Below, piece by piece: positions 34,820 to 42,715 of a stretch of 64,000 nucleotides of DNA; the stretch's first letter is position 1; each line of letters starts with the position of its first letter. Origin of the DNA: Arsenophonus sp. aPb. Its GTDB lineage: Bacteria; Pseudomonadota; Gammaproteobacteria; Enterobacterales; Enterobacteriaceae. Under the pieces are notes generated by a model. That model worked only from the letters and a program-made list of their open reading frames with translations. It was not told where the DNA came from and ran no database searches. The DNA is taken from NCBI RefSeq assembly GCF_029873475.1, contig NZ_CP123499.1, forward strand, positions 1,984,001 to 2,048,000, written 5' to 3'. The translations under genes and the position numbers were made by a program.

Positions 34820-34878
34820 AATTGTTTTCCTCACTTTTTATCATTCTCATGCCTTCATCACTCAGTTACATGAAATGA

Positions 34879-35424
34879 TTAAACCTTAGCTGGCATAACT
34901 AACACGTTCATCTGCTCATAGTTGTTACCGAGTTCACACAAACAGGCGTCAGTTTCCAATGTTAAAAGCAGTTTTACCGCAGGAAATTGAGGATTAAATA
35001 ACTTAGCTATCTTCTCTAATTTAGCTAAAAATCCGGCATTGAAGCCGATTTGACAAACACCATTTTGATGTAAATTAGTTGTGACCCTAGCGATTAATCT
35101 ATCGATATCTGGATAGTTTCCATCAATTAACTTAGCCATTGTTACACCAACTAATACCTCATTTTCGTCGTACAGTTGGCATAGATTTTCTTCCGTATTA
35201 ATGACGGCATATTCGAATTGTTTTGTTGATAATTTATCTATCGCTATGATCACCTCATTTTCAATTTGATTTTCATGTTGACCATAAGCAAGAACATAGC
35301 CGTCTGTAGAAACAATCTTGCCGTCAACACGAAAACAGATCCCATTAAGATAATACCTAACATCACTACGCGCTTGACAACGTAATAACGCTAATAATGT
35401 GTTTTTCTTAATTGTTAATTTCAT
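34879..35424 (-). CDS. Half-size beta sliding-clamp-like protein
   Basis: A 181-residue protein resembling one and a half domains of the bacterial replication clamp (DnaN, about 366 residues): RYYLNGICFRVDG, VSTDGYVLAYG, then KLIDGNYPDIDRLI, a motif very like the clamp's G-x-Y-P-D-x-x. A six-fold clamp ring needs six such domains in total, so an assembly of three or four copies, or a decoy for the host clamp loader, could be imagined. ATG 35424 is placed eight bases after AGGAG and is preferred to ATG 35430. An operator-like palindrome is at 35607-35623, upstream. Confidence 0.7.
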   Translation of the reverse strand: MKLTIKKNTLLALLRCQARSDVRYYLNGICFRVDGKIVSTDGYVLAYGQHENQIENEVIIAIDKLSTKQFEYAVINTEENLCQLYDENEVLVGVTMAKLIDGNYPDIDRLIARVTTNLHQNGVCQIGFNAGFLAKLEKIAKLFNPQFPAVKLLLTLETDACLCELGNNYEQMNVLVMPAKV

Positions 35425-35606
35425 AGTCATAACTCCTTACCACTCTTAATCAAGCTTTACACATTACAATCACTAACTTACCTTATGGTAATAAGTTGAT
35501 GATTTTATTTATTTTTGGGTAACTTTACCCTTAAGTTTTCGCTTATACCCCAACATCTAAAACCGGCCAAATAACAAACCTTATTTGATAATATTTTCCA
35601 TTTAAA

Positions 35607-35623
35607 ATAAACAAATTGTTTAT
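35607..35623. promoter_or_regulatory. Palindrome ATAAAC-N5-GTTTAT, operator site 1
   Basis: ATAAAC-AAATT-GTTTAT, perfect inverted repeat upstream of the clamp-like gene and just downstream of the P-type gene. The same 17-bp pattern occurs exactly at three more places in the early region. Confidence 0.55.
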
Positions 35624-35650
35624 TATTTTAACAATAAAAAAATAACCCGC

Positions 35651-36211
35651 TCAGGTTTGCTTTTTACCCTTTTCAATAATATCTATCCAAGCAGGCCGTG
35701 GTCGTGATCTATCAGCTAAACGTATAATGGGTTTTGATATTGATCCTCCATTGGCTACCCGCTCTGACCAATCGATCAGCATTTTTTTCAGCTGTTTTTC
35801 AATCTCACCCTCAGTCAAACACATATCGATCATTTTCCTATGCAGATCAGTAAAAATCCAATACTGCACTGGATGTTTAAATGGATATAACTCGGCACTA
35901 TCATACATTCCCTTATCTCTGCAATAACGTTTCCAATCGTTAAGCATGCTATGATCACTAATGCCGAAAGGATCCTGTTTCACTGATTTAGCCGCTAGCT
36001 CAGCAATAACATCAGACAGTTCCGGTGGCCATGGATTGCCCTTCATACAACGAGCCAGACAGAATTTAAAAATTAATTCTAACTGGGCGTCACTTAAGGC
36101 GCTTATCGCTTGCTTCCACATCAATGACGGTGTTGTCCCGTTCTTGCTCGTCCATTTCTCGCCATAGAGATCGATCATCTGCTTCCAGAGCTTCAACAGC
36201 TTCTGATCCAT
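35651..36211 (-). CDS. Replication protein P-like (helicase loader)
   Basis: A 186-residue protein with the features of lambda P-type proteins: LWKQMIDLYGEKWTSK (about 6-21), MWKQAISALSDAQLELI, and the segment GNPWPPELSDVIAEL, which match phage_lambda_P (PF06992) members. It would recruit the host DnaB helicase to the origin. ATG 36211 gives the full domain but overlaps the preceding gene by 122 bp; starts at 36175 or 36121 are shorter alternatives. Ribosome-binding evidence is weak for all. Confidence 0.75.
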   Translation of the reverse strand: MDQKLLKLWKQMIDLYGEKWTSKNGTTPSLMWKQAISALSDAQLELIFKFCLARCMKGNPWPPELSDVIAELAAKSVKQDPFGISDHSMLNDWKRYCRDKGMYDSAELYPFKHPVQYWIFTDLHRKMIDMCLTEGEIEKQLKKMLIDWSERVANGGSISKPIIRLADRSRPRPAWIDIIEKGKKQT

Positions 36212-36986
36212 ATGTTTCTCTGACTTGTTGATAGAACTTCTGCATGGCTTTGGATTTTCCTGCCGCCGGATCAGATTTGAATGCTGATTGTGCATGTCGT
36301 GCCCCTTTTCGTTGTTTTGAACGTTGATACTTCAAACTTTTTGCCAGTGTGATTTGCCATTGGTCGTGATGTTTTGCTTTTCCCTCTGCACACCAGTAGG
36401 CAATAAATTCCGCTAATTCAGTTTCGGTAACGGGTGTATCAAGTACCGTCCCCCAATAGGCGGCTTTCTGCAAAAAATCTGCGTCAGGTTGCCAACCCGA
36501 ACAGACTACAAATTTTTCTGTCCGTGAAAATTCAAAATTTTCTGCGATCTCATTAGAGAGAGTATGTTTTATATATTCTTCTTCTTCCTCTCTCTCTGGT
36601 AACGCATTTTGTAACGCTTCATGCGTTACATTTCTTTTCTTTTTTTTCCTGTGCTCTGCAACTCTTCTATTTGTAAGGGCCCGTTTTTTCGATGATTCTC
36701 CGTTATGGCGGTCAAAATTTGGCAACATCAATTTGCCATCTATTTCTCTCATCCAGCCAACCTGAATTAATGCATCAGCAAAACCAGTAACAAAAGTAAG
36801 ACGATCTATTACGCTTTTGGTAACGCTACCAGCGTTACCGTCCAAGGTTTGTAAATCAGCCCAAGCCCAAACTCTTATCAACTTTCCCAATACAGCATCA
36901 GGATCGATACTGAGTATCTCGGCAATCTGATAAATCTCAGGCTTATCTGGGGTTATGACTTCAACCTTTATCCAGCTACTGGCCAT
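36090..36986 (-). CDS. Replication initiator O-like protein with DnaT-like domain
   Basis: A 298-residue protein. Residues 1-75 resemble the N-terminal winged helix of phage replication proteins (SSWIKVEVITPDKPEIYQIA). Residues 85-125 are basic (SSKKRALTNRRVAEHRKKKKR), likely DNA-contacting. Residues 165-215 match the DnaT-type single-strand-binding domain: GWQPDADFLQKAAYWG and FIAYWCAEGKAKHHDQWQ. It probably opens the phage origin and hands over to the P-type loader encoded next. ATG overlaps the previous stop as TAATG. I saw no clear iteron array inside the gene, where lambda keeps its origin. Confidence 0.8.
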   Translation of the reverse strand: MASSWIKVEVITPDKPEIYQIAEILSIDPDAVLGKLIRVWAWADLQTLDGNAGSVTKSVIDRLTFVTGFADALIQVGWMREIDGKLMLPNFDRHNGESSKKRALTNRRVAEHRKKKKRNVTHEALQNALPEREEEEEYIKHTLSNEIAENFEFSRTEKFVVCSGWQPDADFLQKAAYWGTVLDTPVTETELAEFIAYWCAEGKAKHHDQWQITLAKSLKYQRSKQRKGARHAQSAFKSDPAAGKSKAMQKFYQQVRETYGSEAVEALEADDRSLWREMDEQERDNTVIDVEASDKRLK

Positions 36987-37201
36987 TAACTAACCTCCTG
37001 AGCCGCCCTCACCATTTTTCTTGCCTGCTGCAACAGCCGGTTAATCTCTTTGCGATAATCTGATGCATGTTTTGCCGCACAGGTAACGCAAACACCGTTA
37101 CTTGTGAAACGCTCTGCAATGTGTCCTTTCTTACACGGTTTGCCGGTATAAAAACGCGTTTGCCCAAATTCAACTGCCTCTTTCCTGCTAATAATTTTCA
37201 T
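36986..37201 (-). CDS. Small zinc-ribbon-like protein (71 aa)
   Basis: ATG 37201 is preceded by a purine-rich GGGAAAAATA. Residues about 17-40 carry C-K-K-G-H and G-V-C-V-T-C (C22, H26, C36, C39), a likely zinc knuckle as in several phage early proteins, then a basic C-terminal helix. Function unknown; it precedes the replication initiator by an overlapping TAATG. Confidence 0.65.
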   Translation of the reverse strand: MKIISRKEAVEFGQTRFYTGKPCKKGHIAERFTSNGVCVTCAAKHASDYRKEINRLLQQARKMVRAAQEVS

Positions 37202-37276
37202 TATTTTTCCCTGTTCATACTCGGTTGTGCAGTAAGAATAAATAGCAAACAAAAATAAATCAACCATAAAAGGATA

Positions 37277-37298
37277 TTTGTTTATTATTATAAACAAA
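37277..37298. promoter_or_regulatory. 22-bp perfect inverted repeat between cro-like and replication genes
   Basis: TTTGTTTAT-TATT-ATAAACAAA. It contains the same ATAAAC half-sites as the dispersed operators, but facing outward. It could be an operator variant, or a weak hairpin at the end of the cro-like transcript. Confidence 0.45.
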
Positions 37299-37324
37299 AA
37301 AAATACGCCTAGCTGACAACGTGA

Positions 37325-37546
37325 CTATTTAATAAAATATTGCATAAATTGCTCTAACGAAACATTCATACCAAACTCATTACATGCTTTATGTAATTTC
37401 ATAACTGACTGTAAACTAACATTTCTTGTTAAGTATCTTACATGAATAGCAATATATTTTTCACTTAGTCCGACCTGTTTAGCAAAAGCTTTTCTTTCTA
37501 ATTTATTCAAACCGTTCCAAAAATTTTTAAAGTTAAAATTTTCCAT
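37325..37546 (-). CDS. Cro-like HTH protein
   Basis: A 73-residue protein opening the leftward early operon. A helix-turn-helix can be read in AFAKQVGLSEKYIAIHVRYL (about 20-39). ATG 37546 has GAGGGTGAT immediately upstream, a strong site. It is divergent from the cI-like gene and separated from it by 131 bp containing inverted repeats, which is the standard position of Cro. The longer frame to 37645 would cover the operator region and is unlikely to be translated. Confidence 0.7.
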   Translation of the reverse strand: MENFNFKNFWNGLNKLERKAFAKQVGLSEKYIAIHVRYLTRNVSLQSVMKLHKACNEFGMNVSLEQFMQYFIK

Positions 37547-37581
37547 ATCACCCTCAAAAAGATAAACAACAAGAAAATTGT

Positions 37582-37646
37582 AAACATTTTTTGCATTTAC
37601 CGAAATGTTTAATACCGCTTTAATAAATATAAACAGATTAAACATT
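37582..37646. promoter_or_regulatory. Divergent cI/cro control region with inverted repeats and a cI promoter
   Basis: AAACATTT (37582-37589) and AAATGTTT (37603-37610) are exact inverted copies; AATGTTTAAT (37604-37613) and ATTAAACATT (37637-37646) form a second exact pair. A rightward promoter TTTACC-N17-TTTAAT spans 37596-37624. Binding at the repeats would cover it. Confidence 0.55.
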
Positions 37647-37677
37647 AATGAAACAACTAAATTAACGGGGATAAATT

Positions 37678-38268
37678 GTGAAAAGTATTCGTGATATACG
37701 TCGAGACAACTTAATTTATATCATCGAAAAATATTACGATGGCAAGCAGAGAAGACTCGCTGAGGCGTTAGAATGTGCGCCTAACGTAATATCACGTTAT
37801 TTATCATCGTCCGATTTGAAAAGTCACCGCGACATTAGTGATCATACTGCGCGTAAAATAGAGTATTTAACGCGTACTCCCAAGTATTGGATGGATAAAG
37901 ACCATCTTAATGATGTTATGGAAGATAATTCCGAAAGAGCACTAACCGATACCAGTAAAATACTGAGCGATAATATTACGACCTTAATGATGGTTGATGG
38001 CATCAAATCACAAACAAAGCTCTCGATAAAATCAGGACTTGGGCAATCAACTATAAATCGAATTATAAAAAATGAAGCCAGCGCCACTATCGATAGCCTG
38101 GAAGCGATTGCCAATGCGCTAGGACGTAAACCTTATGAATTGCTGATCCCGCCCAATGATAAAGATATTCTGCAGTATGATCATAAAAAATATGCTGAAC
38201 TACCCTGGTCAGAAAAAGAAAAAATCAACGACTTCATTGAGTTCATTATTAATAAATATCAAAAATAA
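37678..38268 (+). CDS. CI-like phage repressor with two HTH domains and no cleavage domain
   Basis: GTG 37678 lies seven bases after GGGGAT. The 196-residue protein has a first helix-turn-helix at about 22-42 (GKQRRLAEALECAPNVISRYL) and a second at about 110-135 (SQTKLSIKSGLGQSTINRII, the usual Xre/HTH_3 form, closing with GRKPYELL). The C-terminus (160-196) is too short for the S24/LexA-type autocleavage domain found in most lambda-like repressors. So induction through RecA cleavage is not expected, and an antirepressor or another signal would be needed. It is divergent from the cro-like gene. Confidence 0.75.
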   Translation: MKSIRDIRRDNLIYIIEKYYDGKQRRLAEALECAPNVISRYLSSSDLKSHRDISDHTARKIEYLTRTPKYWMDKDHLNDVMEDNSERALTDTSKILSDNITTLMMVDGIKSQTKLSIKSGLGQSTINRIIKNEASATIDSLEAIANALGRKPYELLIPPNDKDILQYDHKKYAELPWSEKEKINDFIEFIINKYQK

Positions 38269-38321
38269 CAAATAGTTATATCAATAAACTCCCTTTCACA
38301 AACTCTATCCCCCAGAAAAGG

Positions 38322-38338
38322 ATAAACAAATAGTTTAT
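38322..38338. promoter_or_regulatory. Palindrome ATAAAC-N5-GTTTAT, operator site 2
   Basis: ATAAAC-AAATA-GTTTAT, extended to 19 bp by G and C at the ends. It lies 18 bp upstream of the -35 box of the promoter at 38357. Confidence 0.6.
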
Positions 38339-38356
38339 CTTTTTTGCTTTTTACCA

Positions 38357-38384
38357 TTGACAACCATCATTTAAGGGTTATTAT
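38357..38384 (+). promoter_or_regulatory. Strong candidate promoter for the recE/recT operon
   Basis: TTGACA (38357-38362), 16-bp spacer, TATTAT (38379-38384): six and five of six consensus bases. Transcription would start near 38391 and read a 330-nt leader before the exonuclease gene. Confidence 0.65.
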
Positions 38385-38390
38385 TTATCA

Positions 38391-38664
38391 TATATTAACC
38401 AAATAGGTTAACGCTCTTTAACAATATAGAAAGTCGTAACAGCACATAGCTACTGTTTAGACCCCTACGCAAAAATGCGATGTACAGATAGTTGAGATCC
38501 AGCTGTCTGGAAGATTAGCACTACGTGAGAACGAGAATAGTCGTGAACGGGCAACACTGACAGAAAGAGATGTGGAAACGCAAAATGAACAACTAATTAT
38601 AGGTCATTCAATGAGTGACCTATGGTGAGTAAATCTATGCTAACCCTTTAACCGGGGGTTTTTT
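38391..38664 (+). promoter_or_regulatory. Structured leader with boxA-like element ending in an intrinsic terminator
   Basis: CGCTCTTTAACA at 38412-38423 matches the boxA element of rRNA and lambda nut leaders. A short hairpin AACAG/CTGTT follows at about 38438-38457. A further stem AGGTCA/TGACCT is at 38601-38621, and a terminator closes the region. No gene of useful length is present. This resembles an antitermination or attenuation leader; a regulatory RNA similar to phage C4 RNA is possible but was not demonstrated. Confidence 0.45.
38642..38664 (+). terminator. Intrinsic terminator in the leader of recE-like gene
   Basis: AACCC (38642-38646) pairs with GGGTT (38656-38660), with AACC/GGTT as an inner alternative, followed by T to 38664. 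Genes downstream would need read-through or the next operator/promoter. Confidence 0.65.
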
Positions 38665-38677
38665 AATGCAATAAAAG

Positions 38678-38694
38678 ATAAACATATTGTTTAT
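38678..38694. promoter_or_regulatory. Palindrome ATAAAC-N5-GTTTAT, operator site 3
   Basis: ATAAAC-ATATT-GTTTAT, 27 bp before the exonuclease ATG and downstream of the leader terminator. Confidence 0.6.
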
Positions 38695-38721
38695 TTTTAG
38701 ATAATTAATAAGGATCAGCAC

Positions 38722-40347
38722 ATGGGATCGGATAATAGCCAGACACGGTTAAATACCAATTTAGCCATCGCAATTTTAATCTGCTGTACCAACGATACAC
38801 CAAGCGAGCAACAAGTCGATGATTTAATCGCCCGTATTGCCGGAGATAAATCAAACAGTGAATGGGCAAAATATGATGATTTAATTTTTCAGATGATCTT
38901 AGCCGGTAGTTCATCAAAACATTTATTTGAATTAGACGACAATCAATTTATTGATGCTTTGTGTCATGTGATCAATAACATCCATCAATATCAATCAACA
39001 AAATATAAAAAAGACTACTTTGCTACCATTGTTACTGCCAACAAAGATAAACAAAACGTTTATTTTGAACCTGGTAGATACACAGATATAGCCAATAACG
39101 TATACCATGCATCTACTGGCATTAGCAGTACCATGTTAAAAGATGCTCGCATCAGCTTGATGTATTATCATCGTCGTCACATCACTAAAGAAATTCAATT
39201 TGAACGAACCGAAGCGTTAGACTTCGGCAATCTATTCCACACCCTAGTTTTAGAGCCGGAAAAAGTTGCGGTTGAATTCAGTCTGCCACCAGCAATACCC
39301 GATCATGCATTTACCAATACTGATTCAATGAAAAAATGGCTCGAGCAGCATAACGCCAAATTACCTCAACCAATGAGTCTGGATGAACTAAAAGCAATCA
39401 TTGAGCAACATAATGCCAAACTACCAGAGCCATTTTCATTATCAGGCAGCTTAGAAGAAATCGGCCAGGGCTATATGTCATTACCAGAGGCATTCAAAAC
39501 AATTCCTGGCGACAATAAACACACCGCTATTGCAATGAAAGCTTGCATTAAGAATTACAATGCAACGCTACCTATTCCATTAAAAACAACAGGCAATAGA
39601 GAAAATCTGCTTGATCAGATACAAATTATCAATGCTGATTTAGCAAATCTTGAGCGTAACAAACCAAACCCATTAAAAACCAGTGGCAAAAAAGAGGAGC
39701 TGATGCAGATTATTAAATCCATTAAGCCTGATGCGGTATTCGCTGATGAGTTAATGCAGGCATGGATAAATGATAATTCACGTATTCGTGTTACTGATGA
39801 GCAATATCAATTAGCCAAGGCGATGCAACATGCGGTCCTTAAACATCCAGAAACGAGCAAGCTAGTTAATCATCCCACTAAAGCAGTAGAAGTGAGTTAC
39901 TACGGTATTGATGAAGAGACCGGCTTAGAAATTAGAGTACGCCCCGATCTGGAAATTCAGTTATCAGATGATCACCGCATTGGCTTTGATTTGAAATCCG
40001 CATCGTTAGGCCGGTTCAAGCAAGAGATGATGCAAACCATGATCAAGCGTGAAATTATTAATCGTGATTATCATGTTAGCGCGGCTATGTACTGTGATAT
40101 CGCCATGCTGGATCAATTCTTCTGGCTATTTGTTAACAAAGATGAAAATTACCATTGGGTAGCTATTGTCGAAGCCTCACCAGAGTTATTGGAACTTGGG
40201 CGTTTAGAATATAAAAAAACGCTACGCGATATTAATCAAGCTATTGAAACCAACTATTGGCCAGAGCCAATCACCACCACACTTACCATTAATCTAAATG
40301 ATTTTGAGCAACAAAAATTACAACAACTACAACTAAACGCAGCTTAA
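38722..40347 (+). CDS. RecE-like 5'-3' exonuclease (PD-(D/E)XK)
   Basis: A 541-residue protein. The C-terminal half carries the RecE-type nuclease: L-F-H (H173), R-P-D409, G-F-D423-L-K425, with a Tyr-containing helix YHVSAAMYCDI after it. With RecT encoded next it forms a phage recombination pair that resects ends and anneals strands. Residues about 200-335 between the LFH and RPD motifs form an insert with four degenerate repeats of the type H/YNA-x-LPxPxSL (208-224, 228-246, 277-298, 311-330). ATG 38722 has AAGGA upstream. The first 115 residues are unrelated to the nuclease core and may be a protein-binding part. Confidence 0.85.
   Translation: MGSDNSQTRLNTNLAIAILICCTNDTPSEQQVDDLIARIAGDKSNSEWAKYDDLIFQMILAGSSSKHLFELDDNQFIDALCHVINNIHQYQSTKYKKDYFATIVTANKDKQNVYFEPGRYTDIANNVYHASTGISSTMLKDARISLMYYHRRHITKEIQFERTEALDFGNLFHTLVLEPEKVAVEFSLPPAIPDHAFTNTDSMKKWLEQHNAKLPQPMSLDELKAIIEQHNAKLPEPFSLSGSLEEIGQGYMSLPEAFKTIPGDNKHTAIAMKACIKNYNATLPIPLKTTGNRENLLDQIQIINADLANLERNKPNPLKTSGKKEELMQIIKSIKPDAVFADELMQAWINDNSRIRVTDEQYQLAKAMQHAVLKHPETSKLVNHPTKAVEVSYYGIDEETGLEIRVRPDLEIQLSDDHRIGFDLKSASLGRFKQEMMQTMIKREIINRDYHVSAAMYCDIAMLDQFFWLFVNKDENYHWVAIVEASPELLELGRLEYKKTLRDINQAIETNYWPEPITTTLTINLNDFEQQKLQQLQLNAA
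39047..39063. promoter_or_regulatory. Palindrome ATAAAC-N5-GTTTAT, operator site 4 (inside the recE-like gene)
   Basis: ATAAAC-AAAAC-GTTTAT, codons 109-114 of the exonuclease. An exact copy of a regulatory pattern within coding sequence could act as roadblock or looping site, or be chance. Confidence 0.4.
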
Positions 40348-40403
40348 TGTATCTAAGTGTCCTGTTTTATCTGGGGCACTTATCTAATTCTGGAGTATTC
40401 ACT

Positions 40404-41504
40404 ATGTCAGAAATAGCAACCGTAAATACCACTAACGCTAATATATCAATATTTAATACTGACGGCATCAGTAAAATGATGCAATTCGCTGAAGTAATGG
40501 CTAAAGGTACGGTGACCGTACCTAATCATCTAAAGGGCCAAGTTTCAGATTGCCTTGCTATCACTATGCAATCTGCCCAATGGGGAATGAACCCTTTCGC
40601 CGTCGCACAGAAAACCCACATTATTAACGGTGTTCTTGGCTATGAGGCCCAATTAGTTAATGCGCTCGTATCGAGTTCAGCCGCTATAAATGGACGCTTT
40701 CACTATGAATATAGCGAAAGCGGATGGGAAAAATTAACCAAAAGTAAAGAAATCACAAAATCAAGAGGTGGTAAAGAGGTCACTTTTCGAGTTCGTGATT
40801 GGTCGGATGCGGATGAACATGGCCTTTATATTCGTGTTGGTGCGGTGCTTCGCGGTGATAGTGAAATCACGTGGGGTGAACGTATTTACCTTTCCAGTGT
40901 TGTCACTCGCAATTCACCGCTATGGTCAACGAATCCAAAACAACAACTGGCCTATTTAGCAGTAAAATATTGGGCCCGTCTCTATTGTCCAGAAGTCATT
41001 CTAGGTATCTATACTCCTGATGAACTAGAAGAACGAGCAGTAAAAGATATCACACCCAAAAAAGAGCGTATTCAACTATCAGAGATCACCGAGCAACAAC
41101 CGCTACAAACCAGTAGCGCTAACCATGATCAAGCCGAAGTTAAAACAAAGGAAATCGTTAGCGAAAGTTTTGACGCTGACGAGATCCGTCATCAGATTAA
41201 TGCCGCAAAAACATTAGAGCAGGCAACCGGTATAAGAGCAAAAGTTGAAGAACTTAAATCAGTAATGAGTACTGCTATCTATACGGAACTAAAAAATAAA
41301 TCTGTTCAGGCATATCATCGAATTGATGCCCACAACAATTTAGAGGCAATGATCAATAGCCTGCCTGCTGGTGGTTCGCAAGAAGCAAAAATAGCTTTCA
41401 ATAAAGTTCTACAAACCTTTGAAGCAAGTAAAAGGAAACTTGGCACTGAATTATATGACGCATTTAGCATAACGTTAAATGACATGAAATATGAATATCA
41501 ATAA
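40404..41504 (+). CDS. RecT-family single-strand annealing protein
   Basis: A 366-residue protein of the RecT family (PF03837). The core contains VPNHLKGQVSDCLAITMQSAQWGMNPFAVAQ split by turns, then KTHIINGVLGYEAQL, then the WSTNPKQQLAYLAVKYWARLYCP motif. ATG 40404 with GGAG nine bases upstream is a better start than the far upstream ATG at 40347 (which overlaps the exonuclease stop). After residue about 250 follow an acidic low-complexity linker and a helical C-terminal domain not found in E. coli RecT (269 residues); the C-terminus may give partner specificity. Confidence 0.88.
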   Translation: MSEIATVNTTNANISIFNTDGISKMMQFAEVMAKGTVTVPNHLKGQVSDCLAITMQSAQWGMNPFAVAQKTHIINGVLGYEAQLVNALVSSSAAINGRFHYEYSESGWEKLTKSKEITKSRGGKEVTFRVRDWSDADEHGLYIRVGAVLRGDSEITWGERIYLSSVVTRNSPLWSTNPKQQLAYLAVKYWARLYCPEVILGIYTPDELEERAVKDITPKKERIQLSEITEQQPLQTSSANHDQAEVKTKEIVSESFDADEIRHQINAAKTLEQATGIRAKVEELKSVMSTAIYTELKNKSVQAYHRIDAHNNLEAMINSLPAGGSQEAKIAFNKVLQTFEASKRKLGTELYDAFSITLNDMKYEYQ

Positions 41505-41545
41505 CCTCTGAATTAGCGGTTACACTCCGCTTGAGATAACGCATT

Positions 41546-41818
41546 ATGGATTTAACAGCAGTCATTACCCTGGACGATATTGTCAGTCGCGCTGAAGTAT
41601 ATGCAAAAACTGGCCTTTCACGTAGCACCATTGACTCCCTTGAAGCTAAGGGAGAATTTCCCAAACGCATCTATTTAACCAAACGCTGTAGTGTCTGGCG
41701 ACGGGAAGAATTAAATTTATGGCTAACCGCCAAAGCGCAAAACCCAACCTTTTCCAAAGGGAAAAGTACCATCAAAAACGCGAATAAAAACAATCCAAAG
41801 CATCGCAAAAAATCATAA
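41546..41818 (+). CDS. AlpA-family DNA-binding protein
   Basis: A 90-residue protein with the AlpA winged-helix pattern: VYAKTGLSRSTIDSLEAKGEFPKRIYLTKR, where the second helix reads the DNA, then WRREELNLWL. The last 25 residues are basic and flexible. AlpA-type proteins act as excisionases or activators of excision. It is the first gene after recT in a run of small early genes. Confidence 0.75.
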   Translation: MDLTAVITLDDIVSRAEVYAKTGLSRSTIDSLEAKGEFPKRIYLTKRCSVWRREELNLWLTAKAQNPTFSKGKSTIKNANKNNPKHRKKS

Positions 41819-41860
41819 ATACCACTTTCTATTTTTCAGAAATATGCGAGGTAAATCACT

Positions 41861-42037
41861 ATGTGGATACTAATCTTAGCAATGTACGCAAATCAGTACG
41901 CTGATGCTAATTTCTCATCTATTAACACGCAGGAGTTCAGCACTGAAACAACCTGTTTACTTGCCGCCGATAAATTCAAGCAGAAATTTAAACAACTGAT
42001 TGATGTTAACGCCAGAGCTATTTGTGTTAAAAAATAG
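41861..42037 (+). CDS. DUF1482-type small phage protein (58 aa)
   Basis: ATG 41861 is preceded by GAGG. The 58 residues start MWILILAMYANQY, continue with TQEFSTETTCLLAADKFKQKF and end in ARAICVKK, the pattern of the DUF1482 family found near recombination genes in lambdoid and related prophages. Role unknown. Confidence 0.6.
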   Translation: MWILILAMYANQYADANFSSINTQEFSTETTCLLAADKFKQKFKQLIDVNARAICVKK

Positions 42038-42188
42038 CTTCAAATAAGTAAATTAAAAAATAAACAAACTTTCGTCAGGAAGTTTATTTATTAGAAAATA
42101 AATTGTGAATCAGATATAGCAAGTTAATAAAAATTTTTAGCACCTGGGAATAATCTCTCAATCCTTTATTCATTCAAGAGTAAATAAT

Positions 42189-42323
42189 ATGAACATGCTT
42201 AAACAGCAAGAACTTCGCTATAAACTAAATAGTGATAGTTTTTCTCGTCAGGAAAAAATAAAAGTTCTGCCAATTATATTAACCATATTATTGGCGATAT
42301 TGGTTTTGTTATTAGCTAGATAA
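42189..42323 (+). CDS. Small single-TM protein (44 aa)
   Basis: ATG 42189 has AAGAG upstream. A basic N-terminal part (KQQELRYKLNSDSFSRQEKIK) is followed by a membrane helix (LPIILTILLAILVLLLA) to the end. This is a tail-anchored topology. Unknown function. Confidence 0.5.
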   Translation: MNMLKQQELRYKLNSDSFSRQEKIKVLPIILTILLAILVLLLAR

Positions 42324-42368
42324 AATTAATGCAAAACTTAATGACTAAATAAAAAACTATGGTTGGTT

Positions 42369-42641
42369 ATGTTAATTCAGTATGCAATACATGAAATTAA
42401 TGATCTTAATGATGAAAAAGATAGATATGGATTTAATATCAATAACTTTAACAACGAATATCTTGATATTGCAGCTCAAGAATGCGCAGAAAATTTTTAT
42501 GATAATCACGACGGCTGGGAGAGTAACTGGCCGTTGGTTATCAGAATATTTGTTGATAATAAAATCATTGGAGATTTTAAAGTGGAAATGGAATTTTGGC
42601 CGTCTTTTTCAGCACAAAACATAAAAACTTACTCGCCGTAA
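42369..42641 (+). CDS. Hypothetical early phage protein, 90 aa
   Basis: ATG 42369 or the TTG two codons earlier. The protein is acidic, with the segment AQECAENFYDNHDGWESNWPLVIRIF reminding of small anti-restriction-like or single-stranded DNA mimic proteins, but no family can be stated. The DGWE-x-x-WP core is common in phage early proteins. Confidence 0.55.
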   Translation: MLIQYAIHEINDLNDEKDRYGFNINNFNNEYLDIAAQECAENFYDNHDGWESNWPLVIRIFVDNKIIGDFKVEMEFWPSFSAQNIKTYSP

Positions 42642-42715
42642 TAAATTAGTAAAAACAATTATTATAAAAAAAACCTGCACTCTTATTAAGATTAATTAAA
42701 TTAGAGGGTAATACT

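Noticed and set aside
38391..38664. Homologue of phage P1 C4 antisense RNA
   Set aside because: The size and position are suggestive, but I cannot verify the C4 fold or its target by eye; kept only as an unnamed leader.
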